Positions 44,903 to 59,700 of a DNA stretch of 64,000 bases are shown piece after piece (within the stretch, counting starts at the first letter, position 1; each line of letters starts with the position of its first letter). Made by a program: the position numbers and the translations under genes. The stretch spans positions 43,442,232 to 43,506,231 of the forward strand of contig NC_083587.1 of NCBI RefSeq assembly GCF_027579695.1. The letters are read 5' to 3'. The notes under the pieces are model-generated. The model saw only the letters and a program-made list of their open reading frames with translations. It was not told the origin of the DNA and made no database searches. The DNA comes from Neoarius graeffei. Taxonomy: Eukaryota > Chordata > Actinopteri > Siluriformes > Ariidae.

Positions 44903-47900
44903 TTGTTAACTGAAATCAAAATAAGTTTAAAAATAAATTTAAAGCTAAAACTAACTGCAACAGAAACTAAATAGAATCAGTAAAATCAGCTGTGTGTTCA
45001 TTTTCCCTCTTGACACAAGAATGGACTAGTTCCAGAAAGTGGCATTAATGCTGACTGCCATAAAACTCCTAAGATGATGAAGCTTGCCTGAAAAACAAAC
45101 ACTAAAACTAAGGGCCCGTTTACACGAGGACGCTGTTGGGTAAAAACGACTAAATATTTTATCGGAAGTGCCTTTCGTCTACACGGGGACGGCGTTTCCG
45201 AGGCTGAAAAACGGAAAAAATTGAAAACGCCTTCCAGAGTGGATAAGTTAAAAACAGCCCCCGTTGCATATCCGTCTAAACTACCCAATACGCGAAACTC
45301 TGCTCGGATCTGCTCACGTCGGGTACGCGTTTACATCATACATATGTCATATACTGTACATGCCAGCCCGGGAAGTAAGAAAGTAAGTAAAAAAGTAAGA
45401 GCATGTCTGATTACATCGATCCAACGGACCTTCAAGCTGCTCTGGCAGCTTTAATAAACGTCCAGGAGTCCTTCGAACATCTATACCGAATCTGCACATG
45501 TACCGTTAATGAACAGAGGCGGGTATAGTATGCTCTTACTTTTTTACTTACTTTCTTACTTACCATAGCCAGAGTAGTCAAAGTTTTCGCGGCGCAGATG
45601 TGCAGATCAGACAAGACGGAAGACGTTGCGCATGCGTGCAGACATAGCGGAGGTCTTTCACAGCACCACCTAGCCGCCTGGCATGCACATCCAATTGAAT
45701 TCCACACATTTATGCGTCACCGTATTTCCTCCTTGAAAACGGTCGTGTAGACGCGGAAAAAAGTGAGAACGAAAACGGACTTTTGCGTTTTTGTTTCAGA
45801 CCGTCCCCGTGTAAAGTGGGCCTAAATAAAAACTTAACTAAAACTAGTCAATTCCTCAAAATAAAAATCTACTTATGCACTTGTAAACCAGACTAAAATA
45901 AACCGAAATTAAAAACAAAACAAAACTTTAAAGCCTAAATAAAAACTAATGTAAATGTAAAAAACTATAAGAACTCTGGTGCGCACAAAACAGAAGTGGA
46001 AGTGCTTTTACCTTTTGAAATGTGTCTAACAAACGAGCTCGTTCCACGAGACACACCACTGACAAAGGCTCCAGGACCACGTGTTAGTCCTTCATATGGC
46101 AATTTGAAAAAATCAGCCACTCCATTTCCAATACTCCGTACCAAGCTTGTAGGACTGCCCAGAATCTCCAAAGAACCCACAACCCAACCTGCACAGATAG
46201 CCACACACACACAAACAGATCTATTCCAACTTGTTGGAACAAGAGCAAAACGGACATCAGCGTTTTGCTGTATTCCTAGCTCGAGGAAAATTGAGAAAAA
46301 TGTCCAGCTTGTACGTGTTTACATATGCATTGTAGCAGAATGAGCAACATACCTGCTCTGAAAAGGGCTCCTGCAGCATAGTGCAACGTTAGTGCATGTA
46401 TCAGTTGACGTGGCGTGGTAAAGAGTGGCCCCCTTTCAAAAATGGAGAAGGAAAGTGGTGTGTGGTCTGAGGCAATATAGAGCTTCAGAGAAGCATGTAT
46501 ACTGATCAACAGACTGACGGGCTCAATTAACAGTCGCTGTAGTTGGACAGGCCAAACAAGTGTCTGCATTGACTGGTAAACCTGCACAGGTATAATGAGA
46601 CCGGGGTCTCCTGACACACTCTTGGCTCCCACAGCAGAAACGGGTATGTAGGTATGCAATAGTGTTTTCAGGTAGTATATGAAGGTGTCCTCCAGATAGA
46701 TGCGGGCTGGTTTAAGCTTGAAGCTAACCTGTTCTAGGTGGTACCCATCATCCAGTGTGAGGCCCACACATAGATAGCACATCTGGTGCAACTCCTCCAG
46801 AGCCTCAGGATTCAGGATCAAGTCCCTATCACCCACCCAAGAATGTGTGTCTGATAACTGCTCCTGGCACAGCAGGACAGGAAAATGAAAACTGGAGCAG
46901 CTGTAAAGCTGGTTGTCCACTTGCAGGCTGCCACACAGTACTTGCACATGGTGGCCGTGAGAGCTGGGTATACCATCCATAGTGGGCTCTGGTAAGGGCA
47001 GGACTAGCAAAACCTTAGATAGGGTTAAACGCAAGAGCTCCACTGAGCCAGTTGGACTCGTGATGTCATCACAAAATGCCACGCTAACCTCACTTAGTAT
47101 CACACGGAAGGACAGCATCTGATTAGACACACTGTCAGAAAGCAGAGAGACAAAAACAAATTTAAAAAAATAAATAAAAATACAGCATAAACTGTTGGAA
47201 CAAAGACAAATGTGAAAGACAAGGAAACTCGCTAAGTATCTACTGATGAACAAACTGATCATAATTTCACTGGATGTCTTATATTATATTTAAGAGTGCT
47301 TCTGTTTATGTAACCTGTATGAAAATTAGTGTGGCTCTGGTTACACTAGTTAACATGCCTTTCTATTATTTTGTTTTGTGATTTGTAGCTTCTGTGAAAA
47401 TATATTTTTAAACTACAAAAGCATGCAGTATATGTGGATTTGAGTGTATTATTTGGATGTCAGTGCTTGAGTTGTGTACCTGTGGTGTCGGCTGATCACA
47501 GCATCATCACAGCTCTCAGGTGCGAGTGTGAGGACAACGGTGCCACTCTGATAAGCTACGGTAACATACAAATAGCCAAAACCTGGCAAGACTGTTACCT
47601 ACAGAAACAAAAAAGCACACACACCTTTGTCTTAGTATCCTTGTGAGGACCTTCCTTCGATACAATTATTAAAGCAGATAATTAGTGCAATGCTACATCT
47701 AAATCTGTACCATGAGTTGGCCTAGTGGTTAGCGTGTCCGCCTCTCGATCAGGAGATCGCGAGTTCTACTCACGGTCGGGTCATACCAAAGACCATCATA
47801 AAAATGGTACCTATTGCCATCTGGTAAGGCATGCTGCAATACAGATACGAGTGGGGAGTCAAACTCTCGCGGTTACCAGAGGACTAGCGCCTCACTGTAA

Positions 47901-50900
47901 CCACAGCTATGTAATAGGCAAGAGGCCGAGGGCTACGGAAACGGAGATCGGCGCCGCCCTATGCGCCATATGGCGTGGGAAGGACTTCTACATCTAAATC
48001 TAGCCCTAACACAATCCTAAAAAGATTGAGCAAGTATGACTTTAATGGAAGGGTGGTGAAGGGTGGTCTCTCTCTCCAAAAAAGAATACGGCAGCAAGTT
48101 TTTGCAAATGAATAAAGAACAAAAGTTCTGGAACAATATTCTTTGGACTGATGAAACCAAGGTGGAGATGTTTCATCGTGCACCACACCATGTCTGGGTA
48201 AATCCAAACACAACAAACACCTCACACCAATTGTTAAGCATGGAGGTGGAGGGGTGATGATTTGGGCAGCCATGGAGCCTGGGAAAATTGCAGTCATTGA
48301 GACAATGATGAACTCCACTTTATACCGGAATATTCTTTAGACAAATGTGAGTAAACAATCAGAGTTTAAACACTCAATCCATCAGGGTACACCTGGGCAA
48401 CAAGAAACATCCGTCAGCCACATATTCCATTATTTTTTGATCACTCGAAAAAATGGGTGGGCTCAAACAAAAGGTGTGATGAAATTCTGATCTATTCACC
48501 TTTTTAACTCAAATCCAAATACAGGTAGTCGTCGACTTACGACTGCGTTTGGTTACAACTGACCGGTCGTAAACCGATCTGGTCATAAGTCGGCCTACGT
48601 TAAATGAACGCAAGTATATTGTGATGCGTAATGATATTGTAATCATCTTAAAGTCTTATTTAATCAACATTTTCTTATTTCATTACCTTGGCTCATTATT
48701 TGGTTTAAGTCAAACACTGCATACTACACTGCGTACAGTACAATGCGTTTAATATGTGCAAAACAAAAAATACGAAATACAGGTGTGAAAAATAGAAAAC
48801 ATTTTAGTTTGAAACATACCAAAATACAAATGTAAAACATAGCAAAATACAAAACTTAGTGACCGCTGGCATCACTGGTGCTTGGCTGTGGGTCGTCTAC
48901 GTCATCATCAGCTGTTGCAGCGCTCGGGCTGGCGGGAGGATTTGCTCGTTTCATAAACCAGGAGCTGGGGCGGAAACTGTATGACTGAGTGCATGAGGGA
49001 GCGCGAGAGAGAGACTGCGCGTCTGCCTGGAGCTGGGGCGGAAACTGTTGTACGTGGCGAGAGGCGCTGCCGGGGCGGAAACTGTCGTATGCTCAGCTAG
49101 CTCAGCTGGGAAACACTTGACAGTCATAACCAGACGGTCGTAAAGTCGATCGGTCGTAAGTTGCATAGGTCGTAAGTTGACGACTACCTGTATTACATAA
49201 AGGTCTAATTTCAATACTCTTGCTGCTTTACCAATAAACATATTATGACCTCTGACCTTTAATCCAAGTGCACATTACATGACTTTCACAATCTCAGACC
49301 CTTTCACACTACAAGCCTTTAATTGCTCAGTAGTATATTATGCACTAGTGAAAAGCCTTGGATGACACTGCAAAAAAATAAGCAAACGCATGAGATGAGA
49401 TCAAGACACGCACTGAATGCAGACTACAATAATTGTTTACACCCTTCAAGTTAATGAGTGGAAAACATTGTATAGAATTAATAATGACACACGAATGATT
49501 CTGATCTTCAGGGGAAGAAATTACTTCGCTTCTCCCTAAGAAAGCTGTTCTTTTTAAACAAGTATAAAAATGACTGGTATTCTTAATGAACCTATAAAAC
49601 AGAAGACTGTGCCGAATCATATAATCAGCAAATAAAATGACATAATACATAGAACTCGGAGTGACTATACAGTAGGCACGTCAGGTGAAAATTCAAATTC
49701 AATCCAAATTGCTTGAAACTGGTTTCACTGAATTCAGAATTGAATGCAGAACAACATACTTTACCCGTTCTTGAGATATTACAAATCAAAGATTGAAAAA
49801 AAAAAAGCTTAATTTTTAGAAAACTGATGTAATATTACGTATTTGGATAACATGGTCCAAAAATGGGCCTCATTAACAAACGAGATCAAATGTTTTTCCT
49901 TAATAACTTTATTTTTCAAGATATTTGCATGGAAATTGGCAGGCACATAGATGGTTGTATACTGAATACAAAGTTTAAAAAAATTTGTAAAAACAAATTG
50001 TGCACATTAGTATTTAATTAGTATTAATTATGCCAATTCAGTAAAAACATCAAATCGGGGCGGCACGGTGGTGTAGTGGTTAGCACTGTCGCCTCACAGC
50101 AAGAAGGTCCGGGTTCGAGCCCCGTGGCCGGCGAGGGCCTTTCTGTGTGGAGTTTGTATGTTCTCCCCGTGTCCGCGTGGGTTTCCTCTGGGTGCTCCGG
50201 TTTCCCCCACAGTCCAAAGACATGCAGGTTAGGTTAACTGGTGACTCTAAATTGAGCGTAGGTGTGAATGTGAGTGTGAATGGTTGTCTGTGTCTATGTG
50301 TCAGCCCTGTGATGACCTGGCGACTTGTCCAGGGTGTACCCCGCCTTTCGCCCGTAGTCAGCTGGGATAGGCTCCAGCTTGCCTGCAACCCTGTAGAACA
50401 GGATAAAGCGGCTAGAGACGATGAGATGAGATGAGACATCAAATCGGTACATTCTCTACTGTACTTCAAAGTTTCACCAAATGGCTTTGTTTGTGCAATA
50501 TAAAGCTGATCTTAACTCTCATTTATACAGCATAAAGAAAATCAAATGTTAATTACAATTAACAAATACAATTATAAAATATGCATAAATAAGCACTGAA
50601 TGTCATTCACATCTACCATTCTCTATAAAAATAAAGTAATAAAAGATGATTTCTAATACCCTCTTTGTGCTCTGTATTTCTCAAAAGTAGGGCCTACTAG
50701 TGCTTATATGAAAGAATACAAATTATTTCGATTAATATTCACAGCTTTCAAGGTGAACCTCGAAAAAAACTGAGAGCCACATCCAATAAACAATACTAAT
50801 TATAATTGAACTGAAATTGACACTCACGTTTCTGACTTTTTTTTTTTTAAATATCATTCCGACCACTAAGATCTCAATATTTTTCATCAAAACAACTACA

Positions 50901-52548
50901 GTTATATTCTAAAATAGATATTTATTTAAATGAAAATCAGTTTGATTTGAAACAAAAGTAGGTAAAGCTATGAAAACTCACTTCAAAGTCTTCCGTGAAT
51001 CATAACATCAAAACTAGCTGACAGAAAATTTTGCTGAAGACTTCATCAGAAACAGTGAGAGCAAGGGAACTATGAAAGTTATCTGATTGATATTCATGAG
51101 CAATCCAGTCAGAAACTGATCAGGAGAGAGTGAGTCTGTCCGCTTTCCCGTAACTCAAAAAGCACCGGCAGTTTCCTGACATCACGCGAGCAGAGTTTTT
51201 TACTCTGTTGTACCAACTTCAACCTGCTGTTACTCCCAAAGTACTGAACAGATCTTAACGAGATCAATTTCTTTGGAAAGCAGAGATAAGCTTTTTAATA
51301 AGAGTATTCAAGACAGAAAATATTCAAGAGTTAAGCAATGACAGATTTGGAAACTTAAATGAGCGTCTGCATGCACAATTTTCACAGCACAGCCAGCGAG
51401 TGTCTGATACGCCTATATATAGTTGAATGACCAGCAAGATTCTAAATGGGTTTATCAATGAGGCATGAGGAAAAATAAACAGCAGCCCATATATATAAAA
51501 TTGTGTAGTTATTTGTTGAAAGCATTTACATTTATGTCATGTGGCAGATACCATTATCCAGAGCAATTTACAGAAATGCTTTGAAGAAACAGTGTTCATC
51601 AATAAATGCATCAAGATACTGGTTCACTATTGCCCCTTTTCCACCAAAGCAGTTCCAGGGCTGGTTCGGGGCCAGTGCTTAGTTTGGAACCGGGTTTTGT
51701 GTTTCCACTGACAAAGAACTGGCTCTGGGGCCAGAAAAACCGGTTCCAGGCTAGCACCAACTCTCTGCTGGGCCAGAGGAAAGAACCGCTTACGTCAGCG
51801 GGGGGGGCGGAGTTGTTAAGACCAACAACAATAACAAGACCGCGAAAGATTGGCATTTTTAAGCGATGAGAAGCAGCAGCTATACAAACGCGAAGTCATC
51901 CATTATTATTGTTGTTGTTGCTGCTGCTGCTTCTTCCGCGTTGTTTTTGCTTCAATATTCGCACCAAGGTTTATGCAAACATAGCGACGTAACTGACGTA
52001 TACAGCGATGTAATGACGTGGCTTCCCTTAGCACCGCGAGCTATGGAAAAGCAAACTGGTTCTCAGCTGGCTCGCAAGTTGAACGAGTTGTGAACCAGCA
52101 CCAGCACTGGCCCCGAACCAGCCCTGGAACTGATTTGGTGGAAAAGGGGTATAGGTCATGCACTAAGAGTACTAATCTAAAAACTCTATTGGGGAGTTAA
52201 TGTAATAAGAAAAGCACACAGACAACACAAGAAATGTACAGTACTTACACTCCAAAGCAAAACAAACACAGCTCTCCACCATTGAGGAGCAGCCAGCTAA
52301 TACTGAAATAAACATGGATTAGTACCTGTGTGCCAGGGCTGTTAATATCAATGTCCTCAGTCCATTTGGGTACGGAAGGAGTGGCCGTAGGGCTGGGTGG
52401 ATCAGAGGCGATGCTGAGAACCACAGTGGGCAGAGTATCTCTCTGTTTGCATTCAGGGAAACTGGAGGAATGGTAGTACAGCTCATGGTGGACGGAGCAC
52501 AGAGGGGGCACGCTCCTACAGAACACCTCTGCCCTAGCAGGCTCTGAT

Positions 52549-52593
<45 letters not shown>

Positions 52594-54460
52594 ATACTGA
52601 GCATTTAAAAACTTTGCAAGATTTTTCATAGCAGACATCCATTCATGGTGAAGGCATGCATGCGTTTTTTAAGGCAGAGCTGTCTCTTTCCTAGATGTAT
52701 ATGTATACAAACAGTACCCCTAAGGTTTTCCTTCAGCAGCAGGGCTCTAGGACAACGGTTATGGATCAGCATACGGGGACATGGGTCCTCACTCACAGCT
52801 ATGTAGTTGATTCCTAAATGCTCCAGATATGTCATTACCAGGGCCCTAAAACATATGCACATAAACACCAAGCTGAGCAGTAAAAGTATTTTGCTCCCCC
52901 AGAAACCCTCAATACTGGGTTTTGTAAAGATTAGAGAAGAGATAGGAAAGATAAAGATTCCGTGCTTTCATGCAAGGCATGACCCACCTGGTGGTGAGGG
53001 GGTTGTCAGCATTCTGCTGTATGGGCACAGCCATACTTTGTCTGGGAAAGTCTGATCGCACAGGAACTGGCAGGCTCCATAATTTCTCATCCTGCTTGGA
53101 CTCTACCATGCAGCTGAGAAGAATTCGCTTTTGGGACAGCAGAGGCGCAAAATCTTCCGTGGGACTCTCTTTCAACACATCCCAACAAGGCACTGCACAT
53201 CTAGAAGGACTGCCAGCCTCTGACGCAGGGCCTAGTGTCCATACACTTGTGTGCGGGAAACCATATGGCTAGAGAGTAAGTGGGGTGCGGCATGTGGGAG
53301 GTTAGGATAGTTGACTGTGAGAAACACCTGTTCATTAAAAGAAATATGGGTGTATGTGCACATTACCTGGTCAGGAGCAGAAGGTGCATGTTCAGACAGC
53401 AGTACTCTATAATTAATGGTATGCTTTGTGTTGTTCACCAGAATCGTTTTATCCTCAATCTGTAAGATCTGAATCCCATACCTCACTGTGGAGGATACAC
53501 AGACCTGGCACAGCTGTTTGGGGGTGGGAGTGAGACAGGTTTCATTCATGTTACTTAACATTAAGTTAAGACAGGTTAAAAAACAAAAAACACCCTTATT
53601 TAAACACCAACTCTATTATGAACACAGTCCAGTTAGCAATGAACTTTCACCTTCGGCTCCTAGTGACCTGGGACCTCACTCTCACCTATGTCAGAATGTG
53701 CAGAGTGCATGGTGAATTTGTGGGTGAATTTTGCCTCATAGGCTCAGGGTTCCTAGATTCAATCCTGAGCTTGGGTTAGTGTGTGTAGTTTTGCACGTTT
53801 TCCCCATTTCTGCATGAGATCTCTGGTTTCCTCCCACCTCCAGAAAAATGCCATTACGTGTATTACTGGCTCTAAACTGACTCTAGGTATGAAGGAGTGT
53901 ACACGGTGCCCTGGGATGCATTACTAAAGATACATGAATGAATGAATGAATGAATGAATGAATATCACCATAATTTTCGCAGTCTACCAGAAAATGTGTT
54001 AAACCACATGATTATTGGTTCTATTTATGGAGTGGTGTTTGCCATAACCAAGGTGGTGCAGTAGTTACTGTACCGGTACCACGGTCACCTCACAGAAAGG
54101 TGGTTCTGGCTTCAAACCACATGGCCAACTGTGGCCTTTCTGTGGGGAGTTTGCATGTTCTCCTCGTGCCTGCATGGGTTTCCTCCCATAGTCCAAAGAC
54201 ATGCGGTTTAGGTCAACAGGATACCCTAACTTGCCCACAGGTGTGAATGTGAGTGTGAACGGTTGTTTGTCTCCGAGTTAGCCCTGCGGCAGATTGGCGA
54301 CCTGCCCAGGGTGTACCCTGCCTCTCGCCTGAAGATCAGCTGTGATTGCCTCCAGCTTCCCCCGTGACCCTGATGGATAAGCAGTATAGAAAATGGATGG
54401 ATGGAATATTTCCCATAACACCCCTCCAATATCTGTTTTGGTCTGATTAACACTTACTTC

Positions 54461-54492
<32 letters not shown>

Positions 54493-56689
54493 CCTTTATT
54501 TGTCACATGCACACTTCAAGCACAGTGAAATTCATCCTCTGCATCTGAAGCAGTGAACACACGCGCACACACCCAGAGCAGTGGGCAGCCCAGAGCGCCC
54601 GGGGAGCAGTCAGGGGTTCGGTACCTTGCTCAAGGGCACCTCAGCCCAAGGCCACCCCACATCAACCTAACTGCATGTCTTTGGATTGTGGGGGAAACCG
54701 GAGCACCCGGAGGAAACCCACGCAGACACAGGGAGAACATGCAAACTCCACACAGAAAGGCTCTCGCCGGCCGCTGGGTTCGAACCCGGAACCTTCTTGC
54801 TGTGAGGTGACCGTGCTAACCACTACACCACCGTCCCACCCACTAACCACTAATATTACTGTTTTTTCAAAATAAAATTCATTTATACTTGCTATCATTT
54901 ATAGAGCTCCCAAACCATGCATGCGTGAGAAGGATGTTCCATTTTTATTATGCCTCCGCCACCGTAAGGTGCAGGAGGCATTATGTTTTTGGGTTGTCCG
55001 TCTGTCCATGCGTGCGTCCGTCCATCCCGAAACCTTGTGAACGCGATCTCTCAAAGGCTAATGACAGGAATTTCACCAAACTTTCACCATTTGTGCGCTT
55101 TGGGACAAACATGAACTGATTAGATTTTGAGATCAAAAGGTCTAAAGGTCAAGGTCACTGTGAGGTCAAACGTCTATCCGAGAACCTTGTGAACTCAATA
55201 TCTCCAAGGCAGATGAAAAGAATTTCACCAAACTTTCACCATTTGTGCATTTGGGGACAAGGATAAACTGATTGGATTTTGAGATCAAAAGGTCTAAGGT
55301 CAAGGTCACTGTGAGGTCAAATGTCTGTCCGAAAACCTTGTGAACACAGTATCTCCAAGGCTAATACAAGTAATTTCACCAGGTCAAGATTACTGTGAGG
55401 TCAAATGTCCATCCCCAACTCACAACTTAATAAGGCATGTAGTCTACCAGGCGGAGGCATCCCCATCGACGCCGTTGGCATCGAGTTCTATCTAGTTTTT
55501 TTTTTTGTAGACTGACAAAGTTGTAATTGTTTTTCTGACAAAAGCTCAATTACTCCAGTCCTCAAACTTGAAGTCTACATTGAAAAGGCACTTTGTTAAA
55601 GTTCTCCTCGCTTAAGTAAAGGTGCATATCTCGTCTGCCACAGAATTTGACCAAGATTTCATTGGCTTCATTTCATACAGCATGACATGCTATATTACCT
55701 TATATATTATCACATAATATTATCACCCATGTATTGTATTTAGCCAAATTTGAAAACACTAATGGTTCCGTCCACCATTTTCTGACCACCAGTATCTTAC
55801 CTTACCAGGAAGGTAAAGTCATACTTTACATGTGCCTTATTCTAAGATCTACATTCTTACATGTAAGACACTAAGATTTTGAACTCAAAGTGAAAAGTAA
55901 CAAAGATTGCTGTTATTATATCACAGATATGTGACATAACATCACTAATATGCATTACAGAAGTTGTCTCTTTCACAAACCTTCTGTCTGGGTGGGGATC
56001 CAAGAATGATGTCAGCATCCACGTGTCCCTCCTCATCCAAGCTTAAAACATCAGCTCCGCCTATCTCTGTCCAGCGTGGTGAGGTTAGATCATGCAGCAG
56101 ATGCACTGCTTTGGACTTGTGAACTGTATTAGTGTGGGGCCAATAAAGGCCAATTTGAAATGCCTTCTAACACACGGCCACACAGAGATGGAAACAGACA
56201 CAGGAACAAGAAACATTTGGTTTTTGAACAGCATACTAATAAAGAAATCTCTCTCACTCTCTTCCCCTTACATACACATCAAGACAAACAACCAGACACA
56301 AATACACACCCTTTACAAACCTTTTTTCAGTGAGTCATGCCAGATTAACCAGAATACCTTAAAGTTTGGAGGGACAATGGTCTTGCCAGCAGGAATCTGG
56401 AGAACAATGCTCTCGGCCTCAAAAAGCCAGAGGTCCCATTGAGAATGGTTGGTGAGCAGAGCCCAAGGCAATAACTCCACAAGAAGAGTGCTCAAACCTG
56501 TCCTCCATGCACACAAGCGCACCTGCATGGGACTGTCCCACTGAGCTACTGGCTCTGTCTCCAGCCTACATAGACAAAAACACATCAGGCACATGGTTGG
56601 AGAAAAAAAACAAACTCAGTGTTAATCTTTGGCAGATTGTAGGGACGTTATATATAGATCATCTACAGTATCTATCCTATATCTCTCTC

Positions 56690-56736
<47 letters not shown>

Positions 56737-59700
56737 ATTCCATGTAAATATCAACCTCACCATGCAAAAATAAAGCAACATGTAATACATCATAACCACT
56801 CCCAGAGATATCACCTAGGCCTGTATTTTACAGATGTGAATAAGTTGAACCAATTTGTAACCAACCTAATGTGTCACTGTCAATCTTTCTTTCTTATAAT
56901 GTAAAACCCAAGCTAAAATCAACTTTGATCATGTACAATTCTATATTATTGCCACAAGCCACAGAAATGTATGCTAAACAGCAAAACAATAGCCATCCTA
57001 AATATTATTTAAGAACTTTGATAGTTTTAGCTGATAGAGAGTTTTTCAAAGGGTTATGGTGGTTAAATTGCTGATTTTCTAAACATATGCCATGTCTATT
57101 TCAGACACGTCACATCCATAACGGAATTTCGTCACATCCATAACGCTGACTTTTCCTTCCGAAACTCTGCATGAAATACAAAATATTTTAAACAAAGATT
57201 TTTTAATATTCACCTTGGACCCCTCTATCAAATGGATCTCTCCATTTCGACATTAGGTTTACAATTTCACAGAGTTTGATAAAAATGTACAGTCACCCAA
57301 GAAAAGTGATACTTTTTCTGTCATGTCCATAACGCATCTTTTATTGGTGTTTTCTGGCATGCCCTAGATGTACTATGGGAATTGTTCTTGTTCTATCACT
57401 TCTCCAGTATGGTACAGCCTTAAAATATGCAACACCTGTTTAAATACTGGGAGACAATAAAACATGCACTGGGTCATTTGTTGCCATTTTGAGTTCAAGT
57501 GTCACGTCCATAACGCTGGAATTGCTCAGAGAGGGATAGGATAGATAGATGATCTCAAATCACTCAGGAAATGCATAAAATTAAGACCACTTGCACACAA
57601 ATTGCAGTGCATGTATGTCCGTGTCAGTCTGTGTATATGTCTACCTGTCTGGGTTTTGGTAGGTGTAGGGCCAGGATGGCCGGTCAGAACTCCTGGGGCC
57701 ATAGAAGTGTTCTAGGATTTTGTTGAGGTTTTCACTCTTCTCTGGGCCAGCTTTATTCACTATCTGCTTGATAAGAGCTGAGGAGATTGGTACTGCACAG
57801 TGGGATACATCTTCACTGTAATACACATAATACAAATGCTTAAATAGAGAAGAAGAGAAAAAGCCTTTATTTGTCTCATATACATTACAGCAGCCATGAT
57901 TCGGTGCCCGTGGAGCAGAGAGGGTTTCCAGTGGCAGCTTAGTGGTGGTGGGGCTTGAACCCCTGACGTTCTGATCAGTAACCCACCCATCCATCCATCC
58001 ATTATCTGTAGCCTGTTCTACAGGGTAGCAGGCAAGCTGGAGCCTATCCCAGCTGACTATGGGCGAGAGGCAGGGTACACCCTGGACAAGTCGCCAGGTT
58101 ATCACAGGGCTGACACAGAGACAAACAAACAACCGTTCACACTCACGGTCAATTCAGAGCCACCAATTAGCCTAACCTGCATGTCTTTGGACTGTGGGGG
58201 AAACCGGAGCACCCGGAAGAAACCCACACAGACATGGGGAGAACATGCAAACTCCACACAGAAAGGTCCTCGCTGGCTGCTGGTCTCGAACCCAGGACCT
58301 TCTTGCTGTGAGGCAACAGTGCTAACCACTACACCACCATGCCTCTGTGATCAGTAACCCATATGTTTAAATATAAACAGATAAATACATACACAAACCC
58401 TTCACATATTGAAATTACGACATTTGTTACATGAAGTGCACGTCATTCACATAGAAGCAAAGTTCTTTTTCACCATTTCTAACCAGAAACAGTGTTTAGA
58501 GATACCTTCTTCTCACAAAGCTAACTACAAAGTCATGTGGTGACTGACTTATTTTGCTGTAAAACACCAATCGATCAACAGCATCAACGACAATCTGTCA
58601 CTTGATTCTTTATGTCTCATACATATCTGGCCTTTGAGATTATTTTCAAGCTATCTGCCTAAAAGCTTGTAACTACACTCAAAGCTACAAGTAACGTGTC
58701 CTCCAAAGGTGTAGAGAGACTCTGCAACTTACTAATTTTTCAGTTCGCTATGAACTATTTTTGTGGCACCCACTTCTTAGTTTAGTGTCTTTTCTAACAC
58801 TGTCTACCATCTGACGCTCCACAAAATTAGTGATATCCACTACTGTGGCAGCAGGGGTGTGGTCCACATCAGCTGCAGATGATGAGGTGGGCTGAACCAG
58901 CAGCTAACGCATGATGATTCGCACCTGTCTTATTGCTGCCAGTCTACTTAGGTGTGTTTCTTTGTACTTTCTGCCATAAGCCAGAGAGAGAGAATGGCAT
59001 AGCTGGTAGTGCTTGCAACCCACCCCCAGAATTATAAAGTTCTGATAGGAAGCCAAAGTGCCCCAATCAAAAGGGCTGCTGGAAGCACTATGCTCCAATG
59101 TACACTACCAAAGCACCGAGTACAGATGCCATGGCATGTACAGGCAACTTGCACTCTTAAACGGTAGTCAGCAGCAGTTGAGCCCTCTGTGATGAAACCG
59201 ATGGTCAGTGGGACACTTGGGCCAAGATACACGGTAGCTCTTTTCGGATCAAAAACCTAGCCATGCCCCAATATCAATATTTCCAAATGTCATTCAAATT
59301 CATGTGTCGCACAGATGTGTCAAGAACACAGGAAACCTCATCACACCGACCCCCATCCCCATCCCAGAGGGTCCAAATTGTTGATTCAGAAAGAAAAACA
59401 CACAACCTCCTTTGTTTAACCATCATGCACATCTCACGACCAGGGACTTCTGGAGTTTACCAACCCCTGGATTTTATTAAGATTGTCAGATGATCATAAA
59501 ACCCAGCCTTTCTGGTGCCTGCCTTCAAGAAATGATGCTTTAAGACCCCAAGCTTCTTATTAATGAAATTACCACCTAATCATTATGACAAACTTTTTCA
59601 ACTAACTCAGCATTGTATGAACTCTACTGCAATGATCTTTACCTCAACAAACTTTTAGCCAAACTGAACAACTAAGTATTCTGCAAATGCACATTTGCGC

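Larger units (their letters stand above)
47599..52325 (-). other. vps13b: 4.7-kb vps13b intron
   Basis: It contains a tRNA-derived SINE of a second family at 47705, a Tc1 transposase relic at 48040, a TA-flanked element at 48522, a full SINE at 50059 and a MITE at 51631. The AT-rich stretch 49200-50040 and the stretch 50450-51600 show nothing recognisable. Confidence 0.7.
53514..55980 (-). other. vps13b: 2.5-kb vps13b intron
   Basis: It holds a (gaat)n microsatellite at 53935, an old SINE at 54064, a composite SINE/LINE-tail at 54470 and a tandem repeat at 54945. No exon was seen. Confidence 0.65.

Noticed and set aside
54940-55500. CRISPR-like repeat array
   Set aside because: Units are long, diverged and contiguous, with no unique spacers, and the genome is vertebrate.
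56345-56350. Alternative vps13b donor aag|gtattc
   Set aside because: It gives phase 0, which does not join to the phase-1 acceptor of the next exon.
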